NCBI RefSeq assembly: GCF_009380135.2
Contig: NZ_WHUT02000017.1
Span: 1-64,000, forward strand
DNA length: 64,000 nt
Reading direction: 5' to 3'
DNA from: Fertoeibacter niger
GTDB lineage: Bacteria; Pseudomonadota; Alphaproteobacteria; Rhodobacterales; Rhodobacteraceae
The position numbers and the translations under genes were made by a program. Of this stretch, positions 29,294-39,771 are shown piece after piece; positions within the stretch are counted from its first letter, which is position 1, and each line of letters opens with the position of its first letter. The notes below the pieces were generated by a model. The model saw only the letters and a program-made list of their open reading frames with translations, was not told where the DNA came from and made no database searches.

Positions 29294-30118
29294 TCAGCCC
29301 GCCGAACCCGCCGGATGCCCGCTGCGCACAGCCGCCTCGCAGGCCGCGGCCAGCGCCTTGCGGTCGGCAAAATCGGCCACCGGTAGGGGGGTGTGAAAGA
29401 TCACCTCCACCCGCCCTTGCTGCCGCGCCGCCAGCACCTGTTTCAGATGCGGGCCAAAATCCATGTCGCCCCACCAGCCGTAGAACCGCGCATCCTGCCC
29501 GGGCGGGGCATGATAGACCACGCTGACCGGCTGCACATGCAGCGCGTCCCTTAGCCCGGCACTGAAGAAGGCCGCGAACAGCGTTGATTTGAAAGGCAGA
29601 ATGCGGATGCTGTCGGTGCTTGTGCCCTCGGGGAAGAACAACAGCCGGTGGTTGGCGCGCAGCCGCTGTTCAAACAGCGCCTGCTGCACCTTGGCCTCGG
29701 CCCCCGAGCGGCGGATGAACACCGTGCCGGTGGCCCGCGCCAGCCAACCGATGCCGGGCCAGCCCGCCACTTCGGATTTCGACACGAAATAGACGCGCTG
29801 GCAGGCGTTCAGCGCAAAAATATCCAGCCATGACGCATGGTTGGCCACCACGGCCCCCGGCTGGCGCATGGGCGCACCGCGCCGGACCAAAGGAATGCCC
29901 AGGATACGAAACGCAGACCGGCAGACAAACTGGGTGATGAAAGGCGACACTGGCCGTTCCAGGCCGCACAGCGGGCGCTCCACCAGACGCACCAACAGCA
30001 GCAGCAGCAGCCCGCCATAGGTCAGCCCGCCCAGCACACCGCCCCGCCACACCAGCCGCAACCAGCCGCTTGGGCTCAGCGGCGGATAAGGGGCAGGCCG
30101 TTGCAGCCACTCGCTCAT
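29294..30118 (-). CDS. olsA: Lysophospholipid/lyso-ornithine-lipid acyltransferase
   Basis: PlsC-family acyltransferase of 274 residues with an N-terminal membrane segment (VLGGLTYGGLLLLLLVRLV), the catalytic NHASWLDIF (H-x4-D) motif and the FPEGTSTDS substrate-binding motif. Its start overlaps the stop of olsB by 4 bp, and this pairing is that of OlsBA, which make ornithine lipids; OlsA adds the second acyl chain. A general 1-acylglycerol-3-phosphate acyltransferase activity is also possible. Confidence 0.88.
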   Translation of the reverse strand: MSEWLQRPAPYPPLSPSGWLRLVWRGGVLGGLTYGGLLLLLLVRLVERPLCGLERPVSPFITQFVCRSAFRILGIPLVRRGAPMRQPGAVVANHASWLDIFALNACQRVYFVSKSEVAGWPGIGWLARATGTVFIRRSGAEAKVQQALFEQRLRANHRLLFFPEGTSTDSIRILPFKSTLFAAFFSAGLRDALHVQPVSVVYHAPPGQDARFYGWWGDMDFGPHLKQVLAARQQGRVEVIFHTPLPVADFADRKALAAACEAAVRSGHPAGSAG

Positions 30119-30897
30119 GCACGGTCCTGTTTGCGGGTATAGAAATCGCGGTGCTTTTCCGACATGCGGCCCGTATCCATCAGCAGGCAGACATCGGTTG
30201 TGTTGAAGGCGCGGTCCACCCAGGCGCCCTCGCCCACGAAACCGCCCAGCCGCAGATAGGCCTTGATCAGCGCGGGCGTGCCCAGCATCGCCGCCTTGCG
30301 GTCCAGCTGATCCTCGGGGATCAGATCCATCGCCTGATAGGCCCCGGGCCGCGCCCTGACCCGCAGCGCCGCAGGTGCCAGATGCTTGTGATGCAGATAG
30401 GCCAAGGGCTGTGCCAGAGCCGCCGTATCGGTGCCGTGAAAACTGGCCACCCCGAACAGCACCTCGATCTCACGCTCCAGCACATATTCCGCCAGCCCGT
30501 TCCACAGCAGATACATTGCCGTGCCGCCCCGGTAATCGGCATGCACGCAGGACCGCCCCAGTTCCAGCAGGCGCCGCCCCGATGCCACCAGCGGCGCCAG
30601 ATCATATTCGCCGTCGGAATAGAACCGCCCCGCCTGCGCCAGCCTGTCGCCCGGCAGCAGACGGTAAACACCCACCACATCATCCAGCGCGGCTGCGTCG
30701 CGCCGCCGGTCAACCAGCAGAAGATGGTCGAAATGCGGGTCGAAAGCGTCACGCTCCAGCCTCCGGTCGTGATCAACCAGTTCGCCGTCGCCACCCAGCT
30801 CTGTGACAAAAACCTGATAGCGCAGCCGCTGTGCCGCCATCAGGTCGCGGTCGTCTCGCGCAAGGCGCAGTTCGAAATGCGGATCATCCGGCTGCAT
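30115..30897 (-). CDS. olsB: L-ornithine N(alpha)-acyltransferase
   Basis: OlsB of 260 residues with a GNAT-like fold. The conserved LRYQVFVTELGG, FDHLLLVD, YDLAPLVASGRRLLELGRSCVHADYRGGTAMYLLW and LFGVASFHGTD segments are typical. It transfers a 3-hydroxyacyl chain to ornithine, forming lyso-ornithine lipid that OlsA then acylates; the lipid is membrane-located. ATG 30897 has a GGGAG site. A palindrome lies about 100 bp upstream. Confidence 0.93.
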   Translation of the reverse strand: MQPDDPHFELRLARDDRDLMAAQRLRYQVFVTELGGDGELVDHDRRLERDAFDPHFDHLLLVDRRRDAAALDDVVGVYRLLPGDRLAQAGRFYSDGEYDLAPLVASGRRLLELGRSCVHADYRGGTAMYLLWNGLAEYVLEREIEVLFGVASFHGTDTAALAQPLAYLHHKHLAPAALRVRARPGAYQAMDLIPEDQLDRKAAMLGTPALIKAYLRLGGFVGEGAWVDRAFNTTDVCLLMDTGRMSEKHRDFYTRKQDRA

Positions 30898-30995
30898 CAG
30901 CACTCCCCCGCCCCGCTGCGGAGCGTGGCCGTGTCTTAGGATGCGCCCTGCGCGAATGCAACCTGTTCGGCTGATAGCCGCCACGCCACGGGCCG

Positions 30996-31013
30996 ATATG
31001 TCATCCGACATAT
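30996..31013. promoter_or_regulatory. Palindrome upstream of olsBA
   Basis: ATATGTC-ATCC-GACATAT, a perfect 7-bp inverted repeat with a 4-bp centre, lies 99 bp before the olsB start and 34 bp from the end of the DUF3553 gene. It has the shape of a dimeric-regulator operator but matches no box I can name; it is not a PhoB direct repeat. Confidence 0.45.
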
Positions 31014-31047
31014 GGGCAATCTCGGGTTGAACTATTGTTGCGCCAGG

Positions 31048-31233
31048 TCATATCCTGCCTGAGCTGTCGAACACCTGCACCAGTCCGATCCACCGCCCGT
31101 CGATCACAACCTTTCCCCTGTGTTCGAAATTCACGGTGATCCGCCCGCCGATGTTCGATTGCACTTGTCCAAGCCCCCAGTCCGGTTGGTCGGGGTGGCG
31201 GACGACCATGCCCGGTTCCAGTAATGCGTTCAT
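31048..31233 (-). CDS. DUF3553 small protein
   Basis: A 61-residue protein with the DUF3553 pattern: MVVRHPDQPDWGLGQVQSNIGGRITVNFEHRGKVVI. The segment forms a small beta-barrel, a Tudor/KOW-like fold in related families. It is widespread in alphaproteobacteria and of unknown function. It is divergent from chpT with a 36-bp gap. Confidence 0.83.
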   Translation of the reverse strand: MNALLEPGMVVRHPDQPDWGLGQVQSNIGGRITVNFEHRGKVVIDGRWIGLVQVFDSSGRI

Positions 31234-31269
31234 TCAGTTCACCTTTTCCCTGCCCTGTGGAGCGCCTTC

Positions 31270-31866
31270 ATGACCAATACCCCCGATCTGCCGGCCCTGA
31301 TTGGCTCGCGCATCTGCCATGATCTTATCAGCCCGATCGGAGCCATCGGCAACGGTGTAGAGCTGATGATGATGGACGGTGCGATGAAAGGCCCCGAGAT
31401 CACGCTCATTTCCGAAAGCGTCCTGCACGCGAATGCCCGCATCCGGTTTTTCCGCGTGGCCTTTGGATCTGCCACGGGCGAGCAGCGGCTGGGTCGACCA
31501 GAGGTGCAGGCCATCCTGTCAGACCTGACGCGCGGCACGCGGCTGGTGATCGACTGGCAAGGCCCTGCCGACCTGCCCCGGCCCGAGGTGAAACTGGCGT
31601 TTCTGGCCATCCAATGCCTTGAATCCGCGCTGGCCTATGGCGGGCGGATCACAGTCGAACGGGCCGAGCCACGCTGGGTGCTGACAGCGCATGCCACAAG
31701 GCTCAAGGCCCTGCCCGGCCTGTGGGCCGTGCTGACCGACGCCGCAGAGGCCCCTGACCTGACGGCGGCCCAAGTGCATTTCGCACTTCTGGCGGCCGAA
31801 CTCGGCCAGCAAAACCGCAGCATGGCAGCCGAACTGCGCGACACCGAAGTCCGCCTCAGCTTTTGA
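31270..31866 (+). CDS. chpT: Histidine phosphotransferase ChpT
   Basis: A 198-residue phosphotransferase resembling a histidine-kinase dimerisation/catalytic core without ATP binding. The phosphoacceptor is His17 in the SRICHDLISPIGAIGNGVELM helix. ChpT passes phosphate from CckA to CtrA and CpdR, controlling cell cycle, motility and gene-transfer-agent production in this group. It lies alone between DUF3553 and proA. Confidence 0.92.
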   Translation: MTNTPDLPALIGSRICHDLISPIGAIGNGVELMMMDGAMKGPEITLISESVLHANARIRFFRVAFGSATGEQRLGRPEVQAILSDLTRGTRLVIDWQGPADLPRPEVKLAFLAIQCLESALAYGGRITVERAEPRWVLTAHATRLKALPGLWAVLTDAAEAPDLTAAQVHFALLAAELGQQNRSMAAELRDTEVRLSF

Positions 31867-31915
31867 CCCTCATGCGCCGCCTGACCAGCCGCCGCAGCGT
31901 CTGGCCGCGGCCGGT

Positions 31916-33184
31916 TCAGCCGCGGATGGTGCCGTCGCCCGTCACCAGATATTTGAAACTGGTCAACTGTTCCGCCCCCACGGGCCCACGGGCATGCATC
32001 TTGCCCGTGGCGATGCCGATCTCGGCCCCCATGCCGAACTCGCCGCCATCGGCAAACTGGGTCGAGGCATTGTGCAACAGTATCGCCGAGTCTAGCCGCT
32101 GGAAGAACCGGTCAGCCACCGCCTGATCCTCGGTCAACACAGCCTCGGTGTGCTGGCTGCCATGGCGGCGGATATGGGCAATCGCCTCGTCCACGCCATC
32201 CACCAGCTTTGCTGCGATGATCATGTCCAGAAACTCGCGCCCGAAGTCATCGGGCGCGGCCTGCACAGTGCCCGGCACTTTCAGCAGTTCGCCTTCCGTG
32301 CGCACCTCGACACCGGCCGCCAGCAGATCCTCGATCAACACCGCGCCGTGCTTGGTATAGAATTTCCAGTCGATCAGCAGGCATTCTGCCGACCCGCAGA
32401 TGCCGGTGCGCCGGGTCTTGGCGTTCAGCACCACGCGCCGCGCCTTTTCCAGATCGGCCGCCCCATCGGCATAGACGTGGCAGATGCCCTCCAGATGCGC
32501 AAAGACCGGCACCCGCGCTTCGCGCTGCACCAGGCCCACCAGCCCCTTGCCGCCGCGCGGCACGATCACGTCAATGTATTCCACCATGCCCAGCATCGCC
32601 GACACCGCCTCTCGGTCGCGCGTCGGCACCAACTGGATCGCATCCTCGGGCAAACCCGCCTGCCGCAACCCCTGCACCAGACAGGCATGGATGGCCTGCG
32701 ACGAATGGAAACTTTCCGATCCGCCGCGCAGGATCACCGCATTGCCGGACTTCAGGCACAGGGCCCCGGCATCGGCGGTCACATTGGGGCGCGATTCATA
32801 GATCACCCCCACCACACCCAAAGGCGTGCGCACCCGGCGGATATGCAGGCCCGTGGGCATGTCCCATTCGGCCATCACCTCGCCCACCGGGTCGCGCTGC
32901 TCGGCCACCGCGCGCAAACCATCCACCATGGCCCGCACCCGGCCTTCGTCCAGCCGCAGACGGTCCATCATCGCGGGCGAAAGGCCCTTGGCCTCGGCAT
33001 AAACCTGATCTTCGCAATTGGCATCGATGATCGCCTGCCGCTGCGCCCAGACCGCCTCGGCCGCCCCGATCAGCGCCGCATGCTTGCGCTCGGCCGATGC
33101 AAAGGCCAGTTCCGCCGCCGCCGCCCGCGCCCGCCGCCCGATGTCCTGCATCTGGACCGCTACCGAAACCATGCCGTCATCCAT
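31916..33184 (-). CDS. proA: Gamma-glutamyl phosphate reductase
   Basis: ProA of 422 residues, an aldehyde-dehydrogenase-superfamily enzyme reducing gamma-glutamyl phosphate to glutamate semialdehyde in proline synthesis. The catalytic Cys is in [11 protein letters not shown], and the NADPH-binding and GSRKHHA-like segments are in order. ATG 33184 has an AAGGAA site; the longer frame runs through a dispersed element and has no homology. It follows proB on the same strand with a 150-bp gap filled by two repeat elements. Confidence 0.96.
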   Translation of the reverse strand: MDDGMVSVAVQMQDIGRRARAAAAELAFASAERKHAALIGAAEAVWAQRQAIIDANCEDQVYAEAKGLSPAMMDRLRLDEGRVRAMVDGLRAVAEQRDPVGEVMAEWDMPTGLHIRRVRTPLGVVGVIYESRPNVTADAGALCLKSGNAVILRGGSESFHSSQAIHACLVQGLRQAGLPEDAIQLVPTRDREAVSAMLGMVEYIDVIVPRGGKGLVGLVQREARVPVFAHLEGICHVYADGAADLEKARRVVLNAKTRRTGICGSAECLLIDWKFYTKHGAVLIEDLLAAGVEVRTEGELLKVPGTVQAAPDDFGREFLDMIIAAKLVDGVDEAIAHIRRHGSQHTEAVLTEDQAVADRFFQRLDSAILLHNASTQFADGGEFGMGAEIGIATGKMHARGPVGAEQLTSFKYLVTGDGTIRG

Positions 33185-33208
33185 CGCCTGTTCCTTCCCG
33201 CTGACCCG

Positions 33209-33250
33209 TTTCTTACTGGCCCAAATATCCCCGCCGGAGGCCCCCGACCG
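33209..33250 (-). repeat. Dispersed GATATTT element, copy 2
   Basis: On the minus strand, GGGGGCCTCC is followed by GGCGGGGATATTT and, eleven bases on, GAAA. It shares the GGATATTT core and the trailing GAAA with copies before the amidohydrolase and hisD genes. It ends about 25 bp before the proA start codon. The G/C part forms only a weak hairpin here. Confidence 0.4.
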
Positions 33251-33281
33251 TTCCACCCGCACACCCTTGGCCTACCGCGCC

Positions 33282-33328
33282 AAAAGTTTTCCTGAAAACT
33301 TTTTCGCAAAATCCTTTCAAGGATTTTG
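33282..33328. repeat. Twin-palindrome element between proB and proA
   Basis: AAAAGTTTTC-CT-GAAAACTTTT (33282-33303) is followed by CAAAATCCTT-TC-AAGGATTTTG (33307-33328); each has perfect 10-bp arms and a 2-base centre. It starts 6 bp after the proB stop. The two-hairpin layout is like that at 12783-12824 though the bases differ. Confidence 0.6.
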
Positions 33329-33334
33329 GCCGCC

Positions 33335-35502
<2,168 letters not shown>

Positions 35503-35559
35503 TCAGTGGCGATAGACCCGGACGCGCCCGGGTTCAAGCATTGCTTGGGGTTTTCGGCG

Positions 35560-36084
35560 TCATGGCATGCGACCGGGGTGCGGCCGGTCGTCGAGTTGCA
35601 GCGTCAGAAAGGCCAGATCCAGCCAGCGGCCAAACTTCTGCCCCACCTGCCGCAGCACGCCGGTTTCCACAAAGCCCAGCGAGCGGTGCAGCGCGATCGA
35701 GGGCGCATTGCCCGCCTCGATGGCCGCCACCATCACATGCTTGCCGCAGCCGCGCGCCCGATCAGTCAGTGCAGCCAGCAGCACCCGCCCGATCCCCCCG
35801 CCGCGCGCGCCATCCGCCACATAGACCGAATGTTCCACCGTGCCGCGAAATCCGTCAAAGGCCCGCCAGTCGCCGAAACTGGCATAGCCCACAACCGCGC
35901 CGCCGCGTTCTGCCACAATCACCGGATAACCCTGCGCGGCCCGTGCCGCCATCCATGCGATGCGGTTGGCCTCATCCACGGTCACATCATTCCAGATCGC
36001 GGTGCCATGCAGCACCGCGTCATTGTAGATGGCCGCGATGGCTGCCGCATCGTCGGGCGTGGCGTCGCGCAGGGTCAGGGTCAT
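35560..36084 (-). CDS. GNAT acetyltransferase, phosphinothricin-acetyltransferase-like
   Basis: A 174-residue GNAT with the Pat/Bar pattern: IYNDAVLHGTAIWND, GYASFGDWRAFDGFRGTVEHSVYVADGARGGGIGRVLLAAL, IEAGNAPSIALHRSLGFVETGVLRQVGQKFGRWLDLAFLTLQL. Family members acetylate phosphinothricin, methionine sulfone or related amino acids. The acetyl-CoA loop RGGGIG is intact. Its start overlaps the stop of the next GNAT by 4 bp. Confidence 0.85.
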   Translation of the reverse strand: MTLTLRDATPDDAAAIAAIYNDAVLHGTAIWNDVTVDEANRIAWMAARAAQGYPVIVAERGGAVVGYASFGDWRAFDGFRGTVEHSVYVADGARGGGIGRVLLAALTDRARGCGKHVMVAAIEAGNAPSIALHRSLGFVETGVLRQVGQKFGRWLDLAFLTLQLDDRPHPGRMP

Positions 36085-36641
36085 GCGGCCAGCTTTCGCA
36101 TGTAGGTCCAGGTCGGCACGCGGGAGTTGCGCGCGACCGAGAAGGTTTCCGCATCGCCCAGATATTCAAAACCGCAATTGGTCAGCACGCGGGCGGAACC
36201 GGGGTTGTCCTGAAACACCTCGGCAAAGATTGCACTGGCACCCTGCGGATTGGCCTCGATCAGAGCGCGCACCGCCTCGGACGCAAATCCGGCGTTCCAG
36301 AAGGCGGGCGCCACCCAATAGCCGATTTCCGACTGCGCCCTGTCCATCTTTTTCAGTGATATGACGCCCAGCACCTCGCCCAGACCCGTGGCCGAACCAT
36401 CCATCACCCAGACATCCTCGGCCCCGCCCTGGACCATCGTGCGGGTCACGAACGCCTCGGCCGCGCCGGGCGGCAACGGATGGGGGATCGACCGCGTGCC
36501 CGTGGCCACCCGGCGGTCGCCCGCATACATGGCGAAAAGCCCCGCATCAGACTTGCGCACCGGGCGCAGGATGAAACGGCCGGCGGCAATCTGGTTGCCG
36601 GTGGCGGCCTGTGTGGGGGGATGGCCCCGGTATTGCATCAT
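36081..36641 (-). CDS. GNAT acetyltransferase, RimJ/RimL-like
   Basis: A 186-residue GNAT of the Acetyltransf_3 group: [61 protein letters not shown] and a final [23 protein letters not shown]. Such proteins acetylate protein N-termini or small amines; the target is unknown. It is co-transcribed with the Pat-like GNAT through an ATGA overlap. Two adjacent ATGs (36641, 36638) could serve as start. Confidence 0.83.
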   Translation of the reverse strand: MMQYRGHPPTQAATGNQIAAGRFILRPVRKSDAGLFAMYAGDRRVATGTRSIPHPLPPGAAEAFVTRTMVQGGAEDVWVMDGSATGLGEVLGVISLKKMDRAQSEIGYWVAPAFWNAGFASEAVRALIEANPQGASAIFAEVFQDNPGSARVLTNCGFEYLGDAETFSVARNSRVPTWTYMRKLAA

Positions 36642-36832
36642 GTCGCGCTCACTCCGTCCTCCTCTCGGGCAACGGGGCGGGAACCGCCCGCATCGCCACC
36701 CTTTTCGCCCGCCCGGCCCTGCCCGCAGGGCCGCCCCTCTCTCTCAGACGGACGACGCTGAAATGGGGTGCCGCCCCCTGCGCCACAAGCCGGTGGCTTT
36801 GCCGCGCCACCAGAACAAGGCCCCGCCGAAAA

Positions 36833-36861
36833 CCAAAAAGGACCGGCCTTGCAGCCGGTCC
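36833..36861 (-). terminator. Intrinsic terminator of rplU-rpmA
   Basis: Minus-strand GGACCGGC-TGCAAG-GCCGGTCC stem (36840-36861) is followed by TTTTTGGTTTT, 29 bp after the rpmA stop. This is a clear Rho-independent terminator. Confidence 0.88.
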
Positions 36862-36890
36862 CCTTTACATCTGAACTGTAAAGGTTCGGC

Positions 36891-37160
36891 TTATTCTGCC
36901 GCTTCGGCCACTGGGAGCACGGAAATGAAGGTGCGGCCCTTCAGGCCTTTCTTGAAGGCCACCTTGCCCTCGACCACGGCAAAGATCGTGTGGTCGGTGC
37001 CCATGCCCACGCCCTGCCCCGGGAACCAGGTGGTGCCACGCTGGCGCACGATGATGTTGCCCGGAATGGCAACCTGGCCACCATAGAGTTTCACGCCAAG
37101 GCGACGACCGGCCGAGTCGCGGCCGTTGCGGGAAGAACCGCCTGCTTTCTTGTGTGCCAT
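36891..37160 (-). CDS. rpmA: 50S ribosomal protein L27
   Basis: L27 of 89 residues with the usual [29 protein letters not shown] start and an [25 protein letters not shown] core. The N-terminus reaches the peptidyl-transferase centre. It lies 6 bp after rplU in the standard rplU-rpmA operon. Confidence 0.98.
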   Translation of the reverse strand: MAHKKAGGSSRNGRDSAGRRLGVKLYGGQVAIPGNIIVRQRGTTWFPGQGVGMGTDHTIFAVVEGKVAFKKGLKGRTFISVLPVAEAAE

Positions 37161-37166
37161 GGGGTG

Positions 37167-37619
37167 TTACTCCTGTGCAGCAGCGGCTTTGGCAGCGCGC
37201 TTCGGTTTCGCGGGGGCTTCAACCGCCGGAGCGGCCTCGGCATTGTGGGCGGCGCGGCGCGCATCGGCGGTGCCGGTGGCTGCTGCCACGCCCGAGGCTT
37301 CGGCGCCCGAGGCCAGAACGTCGGTCACGCGCAGCAGCGTCAGGTGCTGGCGGTGGCCCTTGGTGCGCTGCGACGAATGTTTCCGGCGGCGTTTCACATA
37401 GTGAATCACCTTCTCGCCCTTGATCTGGGCGATGACTTCGGCCTGCACCGCAGCACCGGCCACAAAGGGAACGCCAACGGTCACGGCATCGCCGCCAACC
37501 ATCAGGATATCGTTGAACTGGATCTTGTCGCCAGCTTCACAGGCCAGTTTCTCGACACGCAGAATGTCGCCTGCCTGCACCTTGTATTGCTTGCCGCCTG
37601 TTTTCAGGACCGCGAACAT
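37167..37619 (-). CDS. rplU: 50S ribosomal protein L21
   Basis: L21 of 150 residues. The core (MFAVLKTGGKQYKVQAGDILRVEKL and HYVKRRRKHSSQRTKGHRQHLT-LRVT) covers about residues 1-103. The remaining part is an Ala-rich extension ending KPKRAAKAAAAQE, as often seen in this family's L21 proteins. ATG 37619 matches the conserved N-terminus. Confidence 0.97.
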   Translation of the reverse strand: MFAVLKTGGKQYKVQAGDILRVEKLACEAGDKIQFNDILMVGGDAVTVGVPFVAGAAVQAEVIAQIKGEKVIHYVKRRRKHSSQRTKGHRQHLTLLRVTDVLASGAEASGVAAATGTADARRAAHNAEAAPAVEAPAKPKRAAKAAAAQE

Positions 37620-37849
37620 GGGTCTTTCCTTCTTTCGGTTCCGCGTCCCTCGGCCCCGGGGTTTAACCGGCGTTCGGGCTTTGCCTTCGGACTGCGCGCC
37701 CCTTGGGGCGTCATCAATGAAAAACACGGCCAACCCTGCGATTGACCGAGATGGGGGCTTATCGGGTATCGATTGGCCAGAGTCAAGCACCGGCGCAGGC
37801 GTTGTGAGGCATGTTTTTGCCTGAACGCCCCGCGTTTGGCGGCCTGTGG

Positions 37850-38731
37850 TCAGATATCCTCACCCTGCATCTGCCGGGCCGCCGCACGCCCCAGATCATA
37901 GGAAATCGCGGTGAACACCTTGTCAAAGGCGGCAAAGACCGCAGCGTTCAGCCTCTGGCCCGCAGGGGTTTCGGAAAAGGCCAGATAGGCCTGCATATCC
38001 TCGTCCGGCAGCGGGCCATAGGCCAGCGCCAGATAGGGGAACAACCAGTCTGTCGTCTCGGTCCTGATCTCGGGCTCTTGCCCCCAGACATCGGCCAGCA
38101 TCTGCTCTTCGGTCATCGCATCGCCAAAGGCCCCGCCCTCGGACATGCCCTTGAAAAACGCGAGGTTGGAATTCAGCGCCCCTGCCACGTTGGATTCGAT
38201 CAGGTCATTGGCCTCGGCAAAGCGGCGCAGCACCTCCATGCGCGGATCGGCGTCAGCGATCATATCCTCGACCGCCACCTTCGCCGCCTCTTCCGCCGCC
38301 TCGTCCATCAGCGCGCGCCGCGCCTCCAGCTCCAGCGTCAGGATGCGCTGGCCCTGCGCGCTGCCGAAGAAACTCAGCATCGCCTCCAGTTCCGGGTCCG
38401 TGGCCAGTTCGGCGGCGAAAACGGCATCGAAGCGCTCGCGCATGGTGGCGGTGTCATAGATCATGCCCACAACGGCCTGCCAGCGCGCACCGCCGCTTCC
38501 GCCAAACAGCTCGCCCTCCAGCGAACTGCCGTAGTCAAGCCCTTCGGCGCGCATCACGTCTATCACCGGACCGATCATCAGCGCCTCGGTCAGGGCCAAG
38601 ATCTGCGTGGCCGGATCGGCCAGCACATTTGCCCCGGTGTCAGGAGCCGCGGTGTTGGGCGGCGTCTGTGCAGCCAGCGGAAATGCGGGAAGGCAAAGGG
38701 CAAGCGCAAGGGCAAGCGGACGCAGGATCAT
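37850..38731 (-). CDS. Secreted DUF2059 protein
   Basis: A 293-residue exported protein with signal peptide MILRPLALALALCLPAFPLAAQ and a DUF2059-type helical domain (ERFDAVFAAELATDPELEAMLSFFGSAQGQRILTLELEARRALMDE). A second, similar helical unit lies near the C-terminus (EDMQAYLAFSETPAGQRLNAAVFAAFDKVFTAISYDLGRAAA). The duplicated FFGSAQGQRI/FSETPAGQRL motif suggests two DUF2059 units. Function is unknown. Upstream DNA holds a direct repeat and palindrome. Confidence 0.82.
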   Translation of the reverse strand: MILRPLALALALCLPAFPLAAQTPPNTAAPDTGANVLADPATQILALTEALMIGPVIDVMRAEGLDYGSSLEGELFGGSGGARWQAVVGMIYDTATMRERFDAVFAAELATDPELEAMLSFFGSAQGQRILTLELEARRALMDEAAEEAAKVAVEDMIADADPRMEVLRRFAEANDLIESNVAGALNSNLAFFKGMSEGGAFGDAMTEEQMLADVWGQEPEIRTETTDWLFPYLALAYGPLPDEDMQAYLAFSETPAGQRLNAAVFAAFDKVFTAISYDLGRAAARQMQGEDI

Positions 38732-38858
38732 GACGCGGTCTTTCGCAGGGGGCCAATGTTGCCGGTGAGCCTACAGCTAACCTCTCGCCCCCCGCTTGCC
38801 AACCCGCCAGCCGACCACAGAGCTGTGAAGACGGCACAAACCTGTTGCGGCGCGTTAG

Positions 38859-38902
38859 CTTCTGGACGATGCCGTTTACCTTCTGGACGAAAATTTTTCG
38901 TC
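38859..38902. promoter_or_regulatory. Direct repeat plus palindrome upstream of DUF2059 gene
   Basis: CTTCTGGACGA occurs at 38859-38869 and again at 38880-38890, exactly 21 bp apart, that is, two helical turns. The second copy merges into the palindrome GACGAAAA-T-TTTTCGTC (38886-38902). The layout suggests a protein-binding region about 130-170 bp before the DUF2059 start. Confidence 0.45.
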
Positions 38903-38970
38903 TGCGTCAGGAATGACCAGCGACGACGCGGGGCCCGGAGTTCCTGACGGGCGGCATTGAACCGAAGCGA

Positions 38971-39078
38971 TCAGAGATCCATCCCCAGCATGTCGCGGCA
39001 ATAGCTGTAGACCCGGTCCATGGCGGCCTCGTTGGCGGGGGCGGTCAGGTCTGCGGTGCCATAGGCAAGGTCAGACAT
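38971..39078 (-). CDS. Possible 35-residue phage-module protein
   Basis: Short frame reading MSDLAYGTADLTAPANEAAMDRV...DMLGMDL, beginning 9 bp after the stop of the tail-associated gene on the same strand. The start lacks a good ribosome-binding site. Position and orientation suit the last gene of the tail module, but similarity is not recognised. Confidence 0.3.
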   Translation of the reverse strand: MSDLAYGTADLTAPANEAAMDRVYSYCRDMLGMDL

Positions 39079-39087
39079 GTCGAAATT

Positions 39088-39771
39088 TTAGGTGGAACCG
39101 CCACCGCCGATCATCATCGTGGCCACGTCGACCACGGCGGCCGGGTTGCTGGCCGAGACGAAATCGCCGCCATTCAAGGACAGGCTGACGGATTTGGTGG
39201 CCGGGTTCCAGACCATGAGGGCCAGGAACCACTCGCCCAGCGGGCAGGGCATTGCCACCAGCGCCTCGCTGCCGCTGGCCCCGGCGCGGGCGATCAGATG
39301 GTTCGGCTGCCCGCCCTGCGAGCCCAGCTGCAGGATGAAGCGGTTGCCCGTGGTGCCGGAGGAGGCGAAATACATACTGCCCGAGGCCTGCCCGTCCGTG
39401 CGCAGGGCGGCGGCGATGGCGATGTTGCCGCTGACCACGGGGGTCACATCCGCGACGAGGCTGTCGGTCCCCGCGTTCAGGAAGCGCAGGCAGCCCCGCC
39501 CCAGCGGCCCGCCCGCCGCCAGATAGGACGGGCGCGCGGTCGAGACGGCCTGGGTCAGCGCCAGCGCCGATCCCGTCTTGCGGCTGGCCCAGGCCGAGGC
39601 GAGGCCGCTGTAATCGCCGCCCGCAGCCACCGTCAGCCGGTCTGGATGGGCGGTGAAGAACCCCGTCCAGACCGGATCGTCGCCGATCAGGGTCTGATAC
39701 GGGGCCGATGACAGCGCGTTGCCGCTGCGGAGATAATGCGAGAGGGTCAGGCCCTCGACGTCGATGGTCAT
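39088..39771 (-). CDS. Prophage tail-associated protein, LamG-like
   Basis: A 227-residue protein rich in Gly, Ala and Ser with alternating beta-strand patterns (GNIAIAAALRTDGQASGSMYFASSGTTGNRFILQLGSQGGQ, WFLALMVWNPATKSVSLSLNGG), resembling a concanavalin/LamG-type jelly roll used in receptor-binding tail proteins. It overlaps the end of the tail-tip remnant by 4 bp and so belongs to the same late phage operon. It has no visible damage. Confidence 0.6.
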   Translation of the reverse strand: MTIDVEGLTLSHYLRSGNALSSAPYQTLIGDDPVWTGFFTAHPDRLTVAAGGDYSGLASAWASRKTGSALALTQAVSTARPSYLAAGGPLGRGCLRFLNAGTDSLVADVTPVVSGNIAIAAALRTDGQASGSMYFASSGTTGNRFILQLGSQGGQPNHLIARAGASGSEALVAMPCPLGEWFLALMVWNPATKSVSLSLNGGDFVSASNPAAVVDVATMMIGGGGST

